Positions 56,560-64,000 of a stretch of 64,000 nt of DNA are shown in pieces (position 1 is the first letter of the stretch; every line of letters starts with the position of its first letter). The stretch spans positions 10,957,569 through 11,021,568 of the forward strand of contig CM030714.1 in the NCBI GenBank assembly GCA_017979445.1, written 5' to 3'. The stretch is from Akebia trifoliata. Taxonomy: Eukaryota > Streptophyta > Magnoliopsida > Ranunculales > Lardizabalaceae. The notes under the pieces are model-generated. The model saw nothing but the letters and a program-made list of their open reading frames with translations, had not been told where the DNA came from and searched no databases. The position numbers and the translations under genes were made by a program.

Positions 56560-58252
56560 GACGGTGTTTGTTTATGTTATTTTTCAGCGTTTAATGTTGA
56601 AAAAAAAAATTTCAACACTTTTTGTTAAATTAATGCGTTTGTTTACTTCATATTTTTAGTGCTTATAGCTGAAAATAAGTGAAAAAAATTTAACACTATT
56701 TTAATGTTGAATTTTGGTGTTGAAACGATAAGCACTTCTCTTTTTCGGCATGAACAAGTATGCCCTTGTACTTAAAAGCATATTACCTCTTATATCCTAT
56801 GGATACTTATATAAATACCCCACAAATTAATAAACCCACACCATGGCAGTCTCTCTCTTATTTTTCTCTTTGAGTTTCCGTTTCTTTATCTCTCTTGCAC
56901 ACGGCCATGGCTATGAAAAGAACCACAGTAAGAGTATCGAACATCCCTTTATCAGTCATTGCTAAAGAACTCTTCAAATTTTTTGAGTCCACACTTGAGA
57001 AAGATTATGTCTTTGCCATCGAAATCTTCACAGAGTGTAAAAATGAGAAGTCCAAAGGTGTGGGTCGAGTTTAATTTGAAATCATTTCTGCTGCAAACAC
57101 CATTAACCTCCTCTCTGAACAAGGAAAGCTTGTTTTTCAAAACATTCATTTAAAAATCTCACCATCATTCGAAGAGATCATCGTTTGACCAACCGAAGCC
57201 CAACATCGGGTTATTGAAAAGAGTCTTGCAAGTGGGTTTCTTGGTGGAAAAAAGAATGTTTGAAGGTTTTGGAGTCATGGAAGAGCGTAAAGGCTGAGAT
57301 TATACCTGAAAGGAAAAAATTTGAGTTTTGGGTGGTTGAAGGTGGTGAGAGTTATAAGTTAGAGATTCAATTTGAGGATGTTTTAGCTTGTTTTGAATGT
57401 CGTTTGAGTAGAGAGGATTTAAATGTAGTTCTTTTGAATATATATTTAATTAATTTATTAATTCTTCTTTGTGAGTTTTTTTTTTTTAACAAGTTTGTGA
57501 AATTCTATTATCGTTTTCTTTTCTTCTGTTTTTTTTTTTTTGTTTGCTGTAATTTAGTTAAGAATTTATCATTTGTAGTTTATTTGAATTGTAAAAAAGA
57601 TGTCTTTTATTTATTTATTATTATATATAAACTTCTTCGAAATTTCATCTTTAGAGAGAAATTGGTCATTCAAGCAGGGCCATTAAATTCAATCATATTT
57701 TGATTTTATGTCAAATTATGGAATTTTGTTTGGGTTTGCTGTTATTTAGTTAGTAAAAGAAAATGTTCTGACGAAATTAAAGATTCATCTTTGTGGCTTA
57801 TTTATTTATTTTAACAAGTTTGTGGAATGTGGAATTCTAGTACTTTTTTTTTTTTTTCGCTGCAATTTAGTTAGAATTCATCATTTATGGTCTATTTGGA
57901 TTCATCCATAATTAAGTTATTTCGATGTTGATTTCAAATTTTGGTGACTTGTATTACATTATTGTTTTTAATTTAAAATTTGTGGGATTTTATAAATAAA
58001 AATTATTATTTCGAAATTGAAAATTTTAGCATTATTTATTATTTAAAGAAATAATATATTGTATTGTGTTTGATAAGAAATAGGCATTTGAAACATGCAA
58101 ACAATGTATAATGTGATTGTAAGGGTAAAAAAGATAATTTATCAGTTTCAGTAATGTGTAACAAACATGATTTTGTATCTAAATAAACAACTTTTTCTGC
58201 ACTTAATGCTATTCATCACTTATTTTTTCCAGTTTAACAAACATCACCTAAT
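56560..58252. mobile_element. DNA transposon apparently carrying an RDR2-like gene fragment
   Basis: Near the left end is ACGGTGTTTGTTTATG followed by CAGCGTTTAATGTTGAAA and GCTGAAAATAAGTG. Near the right end, inverted, is GGTGATGTTTGTTAAAC, then AAAAAATAAGTG and AGCATTAAGTGCAG. These inverted termini and subterminal AATAAGTG motifs look like a non-autonomous class II element. The interior holds the RDR2 fragment with sequence like a natural leader before it, then AT-rich filler with an imperfect repeat (AACAAGTTTGTG blocks near 57488 and 57813). The target duplication was not resolved, so the boundaries are approximate. Confidence 0.5.
56907..57440 (+). pseudogene. RDR2: RDR2-like RNA-dependent RNA polymerase, N-terminal fragment
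   Basis: From the ATG at 56907 the frame reads TTVRVSNIPLSVIAKELFKF, FESTLEKDYVFAIEIFTEC, KGVGRV, a TAA stop, then SEQGKLVFQNIHLKIS, SFEEIIV, a TGA stop, PTEAQHRVIEKS. After a frameshift at an A-run (near 57251) it continues KVLESWKSVKAEIIPERKKF, EFWVVEGGESYKLEIQFEDV. This matches the N-terminal region of plant RDR2 (RNA-directed RNA polymerase of the siRNA pathway) as I remember the family. The catalytic domain is absent; similarity stops near 57440. Two stops plus a frameshift make it a pseudogene. The stops stand where Gln and Arg codons are expected, consistent with C-to-T changes (inference). Confidence 0.85.
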
Positions 58253-58981
58253 TAAGATGGCGTAGGAAGTCCACCAAACCCATCGATCAAGGGATGCAAA
58301 AACTCCAAGACGTGTGATTGATGGTATCCAAGATAGAATTAACGGTCACAAATGTATCCCAATTATTAGTAGAAACAGATTATATACTTTTCTAAAACAG
58401 GACTTAAGAGTCCATCATCCTCAATTAATTAGCTAATACATATTTCTAGAAGAGTTAGGTGTTGTTTCTTTGCAGTTTTCAAAGACTCATTTTAGGCGGG
58501 TCGGTGGGTAAACCCAAGCTCAACTCAAGTATCAAAACATTCAACCCAAGCTCTAAAGAAATCTTAATTTTATTGATAAATTCTAGGATGGTGATTACAT
58601 ATCTCATAGGGTTTATATAGATTCAAAATATCCATGAATATGAAAACATAATCAATCAACCCAATATAATATCTCTATGTAATCTTAATTTAATCTAATT
58701 AATGCAAATTTAATATTTGCTAGATATGTGATGAGATACGCTATAGTATTGATATATTGTATCTTCATGCACATTATTATAATACATACACCTTATCTCT
58801 ATCAAACTCAACCCAACTTGACCATCAGACCCAAGCTTAATAACCCAAGCTCAACCCGAGCTTAATCTTCTAAAATTTGGTTGGGTTCGAGTCAATCTGA
58901 GTTAGGTAATTTTGGGCGGTTTGGTTGGATTAGACTTGTTGAATAACCATAATTTTATTTTGATTAGTAAATAAATTTTAC
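58253..58981. other. Intergenic, start of an eroded hAT-like interior
   Basis: No gene. From about 58500 the sequence repeats AACCCAAGCTCAAC phrases also found around 59510-59600, so both flank the SINE and belong to one older element. Confidence 0.4.
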
Positions 58982-59251
58982 AACCCCGACGGGTTGGCTC
59001 AATTGGCAATTTTGAACTGATAAGTGGTGAGAAAGTTTGTAGGTTGTGAATTTGATACTTAGTATGAGCGTTAATTCCTCAGGGCCCACCCACGAGGGTG
59101 CACCCTCACTTATCTTGTGCGTGTGATGTGCTAGCATTGCACGTGCCCTGGAACTAATCCTTCGACAAGATCATGGTCTATGGACTGGGCAAAGCCCAGA
59201 TACGAGACCGATCCGCCATCAACATGGATACCCAGTTATCAAAAAAAAAAA
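58982..59251 (+). mobile_element. tRNA-type SINE, second copy
   Basis: GGGTTGGCTCAATTGG fits a pol III A-box; a degenerate B-box (TTTGATACTT) follows at the expected distance; the 3' end is CCCAGTTATCAAAAAAAAAA. Short similar flanks (AATTTTACA before, ATATTTACA after) may be the target duplication. Diverged relative of 12950-13224. Confidence 0.75.
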
Positions 59252-59655
59252 TATTTACATTAAAAAAAATAAATACAAAATCAAAAAATAAAATTGTATA
59301 CAACCTTCAAATCCATCGTTGAGAGAATATTTAGACAAACCATACAAAACCAAAATTCACATTAATATTTACTAATTGCCCACAAGTCATAATAACAAGA
59401 TGGAATGAAAAAAACTACATAAAAAATATATAATTAATATAAAAATATTTATATGGTAGTATATAGTATGAGTTTTGGGTTGAGTTGAGTTACTTGTACC
59501 CTCAACCCAAGTTCAACTTGAACTGAAATCAGGTTGAGATATTCTAACCCAAGCTCAACTCATCTTCAACATAACTCGGCTTGGGCTCGCCCATCAATCG
59601 GGTTGAGCCCAGGTTGAGCTCGGGCCTGCCCTTCCAGGTTGCAGCCCTAGGCATA
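59252..59655. mobile_element. Right end of hAT-like element interrupted by the SINE
   Basis: The end GGTTGCAGCCCTAGG is the inverse of the TAGGGGTGCAAC-type terminus seen at 34015. The interior has AACCCAAGCTCAACTC phrases matching those before the SINE. The left terminus was not found. Confidence 0.5.
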
Positions 59656-60225
59656 ACATAGCCTGATAACTAATCGGGCCTAGTAATACCATCCAACCAG
59701 GTCCAAATCAGGTCGGGCAAAAATCCAACCCATTAATTAACCTTAACTTTGAAGTCTCAAAATACTCCAAATCCAGCTTACCTATCAAGAAAAAAAGAAA
59801 ATTGAAAAACCAAGTGATGTGTACATAGAGAAATTGATCGACCATCAAGGCAATTTTTGGTTAGCTTTTCACTTAATATTTTTTAGGAAATCCAAAAACT
59901 GAATACGTACCAAAAAAAAAAAGATTTTGGATCGAAAATTGCTTTTGACAGACAAAAATCCAAAACTAGTTGGATTATACCGGTTGGTCCTTAGAAGAGC
60001 AACTATATTGAATAATTGAAACCATAGAGCACTTATCAAATAGCTGATCTCTAATGTGACTTAATGTGGCTATTATGGTTCATTATTTTAAGAACAGCTT
60101 TTTGGGATCAACATGACAAATGTTGATCCCAGTTTGGACTTTGGATCAACTGACTCTAGCCCTGCTTGAACAAAACCCAAACAATCCTTCCCAAACTGGT
60201 TCAAACCTATTGAACATTATTCATA
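59656..60225. other. Intergenic, nothing recognised
   Basis: No gene or bounded repeat was seen. Confidence 0.35.
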
Positions 60226-60503
60226 CTAGACGGTGGCATGTGCAAAGGCACATGTATCAAAAGGGCTTATTTGTAATTTAACAAATTAATTAAAAAGTTT
60301 TTGGAGACACATAATACAAAGGATACTTTTGTAATTTTGAATACTAAGCAATGTGTAAGTTGTAATTTTCTTATTATTTTTTTTTTTACCAAAATGACTT
60401 TTGTTTGTATTAAGTTTAAATGTAAAGATGAAGGCATTTATGGGATCCAAAATTTGTTGTCGAACCACTTTTACTCCGCCTTCTCTCATTATTATAGTAA
60501 AGG
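60226..60503 (-). mobile_element. Non-autonomous Helitron (278 bp), second copy
   Basis: The minus strand ends with a perfect hairpin ATGTGCCTTTGCACAT, 7 bp, then CTAG, and is followed by T. The 5' end reads CCTTTACTATAATAATGAGA, one base off the TC start of its relative at 12470. Interior matches that copy in order (GGCATTTATG, GAACCACTTYTACTC). Confidence 0.78.
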
Positions 60504-60708
60504 TAATTCATTTAGACTTTATAAATAATAAAAAAATTTCATTTTATGTCAAATAACAATATTTTTTTACATTCTTAAAAATCATTAAAAAAAACAATAT
60601 GATCAAAACCAAGTGACTAGTATTGGAAATTGATCGATTAGAAAATAAAAAACATGTCAATCTTTTTAGAAGAAGACATCTTCGTCCACACCTACATTTT
60701 TGGATAAG

Positions 60709-60879
60709 AAAATGCTGAAGTAACATGGAAATGGACATCGTTTCAAACATTGCTGACATGGATGTTTATACAAAACCATATATGATTTCATCGAGATACG
60801 AGTGAGAAGTATCTATGGTTATGTGCACACCAATGTGTGAAATGATGTCAATTTTAATGTTACTATGGCACGACTCTTT
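60709..60879. mobile_element. hAT-like MITE, second copy of the 15172 family
   Basis: AAAATGCTGAAGTAACATGG at the left and AATGTTACTATGGCACGACT at the right, with inner CGTTTCAAACATT / AATGTGTGAAATGATG. Flanking 8-mers TGGATAAG and TAGATAAG match at seven of eight. Confidence 0.72.
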
Positions 60880-60887
60880 TAGATAAG

Positions 60888-61327
60888 ACTTTTGAGGATA
60901 TTTTAAGCTTCATTGAATTATTTGGATTTAGTCTATAGAGAATTATAAAGGGATGTGGTCCTTTCTTTGTCACTATTGAATTCTAAATCCAAGTGTTATA
61001 AGAATTTCAGATGATGTATTAAGTAAGAGAGATTTAATTTTTAGAATCCATTATTTTGGTATTGGTTTGGGTTGTAATACCAAAAAACAAAATAAACCTA
61101 AAAAAAGGATAATCATTTGTACTTCATTCATGATTTAGTTATTCGATGGGTTTATTAAACTTGCAACAAATTAAGAGTTGGAGTTGAAGCATTGCGAGTT
61201 TGATAGCAACTCGGAAAATGAATTTCGATGTTTGATTGTTTTTGGGAGTTGGAATCATTGTAGCATAGTCAATATAAAATATTAACGTTGGTCTCAACAT
61301 TAGCACGGTCGACCTAAGTGGTCCTGG
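60888..61327. other. Intergenic, nothing recognised
   Basis: No gene or bounded repeat was seen. Confidence 0.35.
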
Positions 61328-61335
61328 CTTAGGGG

Positions 61336-61741
61336 TAGGGGTGTCAATGGATAGTCGAAAATTCGAATTCGAAAAATCGGATATTATCCGAGAATTTTGG
61401 ATATTGGATTCAAATTCGGATAGTTTTATATATTCGAATCCGATGAAATCCAAATTGAAATAATATATAATATATATTATTTTATTTGATTAATTTTTTA
61501 TATTACATTTTATTTTATTTATTTATTATATAAATAATATAATATATAATAAGTTTTGTGTATAATAATGAAAAATCGATTGGATAGGGAAAAATTATGT
61601 TTTTTTTTTTATATATACAAATTATTCAAATTTGAATAGAATTTTAGAACATCTGTCTGATTTGAATTCAAATATTAGATAAAAATTTTGGATTCAAATA
61701 TTGTTGTATCCAAACCGATAAGCATCCGTTGACAGCTCTAC
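61336..61741. mobile_element. hAT-like MITE, TAGGGGTGTCAATGG end (406 bp)
   Basis: Ends TAGGGGTGTCAATGGATAGT and CATCCGTTGACAGCTCTA. Flanking 8-mers CTTAGGGG / CTTGGAGG match at six of eight. The interior is very AT-rich with GAATTCGAA and CAAATATT phrases. Confidence 0.72.
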
Positions 61742-61749
61742 TTGGAGGA

Positions 61750-62148
61750 CCTAAGCCACATGAATGACCTTGGTGGCTTGGGAGCGAATAACATGGACAA
61801 ATAGGTTGCAATGGTACACTCCAATTCTAATCCCTTATTTATTTATTTATTAGAGATGCAACTCCTCGAATATGGGAGCTTGAAGTCTTGGGAATTTGTA
61901 ATCTAAATGGTGGAAGTGGAGAGGAGTCACGAAAGATGTATCAACTCCCTTAAGTCTATCGTCTTAACAAAGAAAAATAATTAGTAATCAACAAAATCAT
62001 GTTTAGTCACTCTAAATACCCATAATAAAATATTTCTATTTTGTTATTAAAAAAAAAAAAAAAAGATTTTCATCGTCTTTGTTAAATGGCATTTTGGTAA
62101 CTATCACAAATTCTTGATAGAGCCATTTATCAAAACAAAAATGTTAAA
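61750..62148. other. Intergenic, nothing recognised
   Basis: Contains a poly-A run near 62048. No gene was seen. Confidence 0.35.
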
Positions 62149-62281
62149 CTGACTTCCTACAACACTGCACTTACCTGTCAATGTTCACATAAACTATATA
62201 TGCTTTTCCTCAAAATACAAGTGAAAATTTTATAATTCTGTGCACACCGCCTAGTCGGCGCACAGTGTTGTAGGAAGTCAC
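62149..62281. repeat. Short inverted-repeat MITE (133 bp)
   Basis: ACTGACTTCCTACAACACTG at the left and CAGTGTTGTAGGAAGTCA at the right are almost perfect inverted copies. No coding sequence. Confidence 0.8.
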
Positions 62282-62409
62282 ACTCTTGCAAAAAATGTCA
62301 TCGAGCAATTTCACAAAAAACTAAGCTTTCTTTTTTTCTTTTATTTATTTATTTATAGGTATTATAGATAAATGTCATTAAGCAATTTCAATAAAGTCTA
62401 ACTTTAATA

Positions 62410-62411
<2 letters not shown>

Positions 62412-62458
<47 letters not shown>

Positions 62459-62461
62459 ATA
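62412..62461. repeat. (TA)n and (TAGATA)n microsatellite
   Basis: A TA tract followed by AGATAT units. No MITE is attached to this one, unlike most long TA tracts here. Confidence 0.9.
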
Positions 62462-63653
62462 GATAAATTAAATAGTCTTTGACGTTAATTATCTCTATAT
62501 ATACTTCTCAATATAATTTTTCATGATTTGGACTTTATAAATAACTTATCAAATTAAACGTGGATCCAATCCAACCTTGTTACACTGTTCGCCCAATGTT
62601 TCTTTAATCACCCATCCAATACGCGCATACAGACACAAAAATAAATCAATGAGAGAGCATACATAGATTGCAATTTGATCAAAAGTTTTATTCCTTTATA
62701 AATAAATAAAGCTTTTAACGAAGCTTAGGCCATAAAAAAATCTAATGTTGGTCGACCTCAATAAACAAACAACTGGGCTTCGACCATTACAAAGGAGTAT
62801 CAATGGCCTGGCCATATGTATGACAAATTATTTTAAAATAGGCCCAACCCAATCTGATTAATTCCATTTCACTATTAAATTCTATCTTGGGACAACATAT
62901 TTTATTAATTCAAGTGTGTTCATAACTGCTTTTCCTACCTCAATTCACTTAATCATTTAAATTAAACATCATTACATGGTTTAATCATAAACACCTCATA
63001 ATCATTAATGATGAAGCCTTACTACGAAGAATTGGGCCCCTTGTTAAGTCGGAAATATCTTATAATGAAAAGATCTAGGTCTTGTCAACCCCAAATCTAA
63101 AAAGTATTGATCTTGTTTATCTTCAAATCTTCTATAATAATTTTAAATTTTAATTAACGATTAGTACAAATTATTCTATCTCCGAAGGCACTAACCATAA
63201 AGTATTTGATTTTTCATTTAAGATAAATTAAAAGTGACAATTTGTACAAATTTAATTTAATTTATGTAAGAAAGCACTAAGCATCATAAATTGTTTGATT
63301 TGAAATTTAGGTTAATCCCAAAGGTAACCAATGTGAGTTTTTGTTAGTGGGGCTTCTCACAAAATAAATAAATAAATGAAGTAAGATTACAATGGTGTGT
63401 GTTAAAAGTAGCTTTTGCACTAAAGTTGGTCTACATATGTGATTATCTAAGGTGGCTGAGTTTACATTTTTAATTGCACAAATCACACAGCAGCCATCTC
63501 TTTAGGTCTAGAGACAAAAGGATGGATAGCTTTGTCCAATTTAAACAAATGCCATAAGGCATAAAGATCATACTCCATATCTTGAGAATCTAAACGAGTG
63601 CTGAATCTAGATATTTACCTAAATCCACATACACATGCATGTACACAAAATAT
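62462..63653. other. Intergenic, nothing recognised
   Basis: AT-rich, with no recognisable gene on either strand and no clear element ends. Confidence 0.35.
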
Positions 63654-63680
63654 GAGAGAGAGAGAGAGAGAGAGAGAGAA
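63654..63680. repeat. (GA)n microsatellite
   Basis: About 13 GA units. Confidence 0.9.
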
Positions 63681-63795
63681 CAAAATTTTCAAAAAAGATA
63701 TTTTTTTCAATCCATTTTAAAATTTGCAGTGATTGGCCATTTTTAATCCTTTGCTTGCTTGTCCATTTTTTAATATTTTGATTAGGCTAAGTCGA

Positions 63796-64000
63796 GTGCG
63801 TTCGGCTCACTATCTTATTCTTACAAAAGTCTTACAATATGTTTTGTCTTATGTGGCTTAAAAGTTTCAGATTGAGTTTATTTTTTGTGAAGATAATCTC
63901 CTCACCACTTTTGAATCTGAAACTTCTAAGTTCATTAAAAGTGAGTTACAAATTTTCGATAACATAATCGAGGGTTCAAAATTCTAAAATCACTTTTGAT
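63796..64000. mobile_element. Left part of a diverged palindromic MITE, cut by window end
   Basis: GTGCGTTCGGCTCACTATCT, then AAAAGTTTCAGATTGAGTTT, GATAATCTCCTCACCA, AACTTCTAAGTTCATTAAAA and GTGAGTTACAAA follow the order of the array elements. The core is diverged and part of the first inner hairpin is missing. No TA tract flanks it. Confidence 0.6.

Noticed and set aside
57260..57703. A 147-codon frame after the RDR2 fragment
   Set aside because: The first part is the frameshifted RDR2 remnant; the rest is Phe/Leu-rich translation of AT-rich filler, not a gene.

Overview
This 64 kb window looks like nuclear DNA of a flowering plant, probably a eudicot or related lineage. It is AT-rich, its genes are interrupted by GT-AG introns, and its proteins are plant-specific or have plant signatures (an ABIL subunit of SCAR/WAVE, an RWP-RK/RKD factor, a DUF688 protein, RPN12). 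Most of the remaining DNA is transposon-derived. I cannot name the species. All exon models were built by eye: each junction has an intron consensus and keeps frame, and the encoded protein was compared with remembered family features. No alignment was run.

Six protein-coding genes can be assembled: (1) + strand 2435-4946, a 481-residue protein like those annotated 'gar2-related', with a C-terminal membrane segment; (2) - strand 6657-9168, a nine-exon ABIL2/3-type Abi-like protein of 320 residues with one GC-AG intron; (3) + strand 15800-17518, a 247-residue RKD-type RWP-RK transcription factor; (4) - strand 36561-38322, a 220-residue DUF688-type protein with a 25-codon last exon; (5) - strand 42419-48458, RPN12, the 26S proteasome lid subunit, 267 residues in six exons; (6) - strand 49688-52435, an 810-residue long coiled-coil protein. 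These are unrelated housekeeping, cytoskeletal and regulatory genes. Nothing suggests that they act as one pathway.

Broken coding sequence: a LINE 3' end (about 1787-2190), a raffinose-synthase/alkaline alpha-galactosidase fragment (22255-22566), a Ty1-copia pol remnant (22926-24510) split by a solo LTR with a perfect 5-bp duplication, and an N-terminal RDR2-like fragment (56907-57440) that appears to lie inside a DNA transposon.

The most striking region is 24.9-33.8 kb. About 20 palindromic MITE-like elements of 320-415 bp lie nearly end to end, separated by TA microsatellite tracts. Each is a hairpin whose two arms are themselves hairpins. At least six subfamilies share the nested core but have different outer arms. 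One copy carries a 1.07 kb hAT-like element with an exact 8-bp duplication, which in turn carries another palindromic MITE. An uninterrupted relative in the same array gives the empty site. Further copies lie at 56.1 kb and at both window edges.

Other mobile DNA includes four hAT-like elements with TAGGG-type ends and 8-bp duplications, a foldback element with a 9-bp (Mutator-like) duplication and relatives, two short Helitrons with AT target sites and 3' hairpins, two tRNA-type SINEs, and several short inverted-repeat MITE families, some within introns of the genes above.
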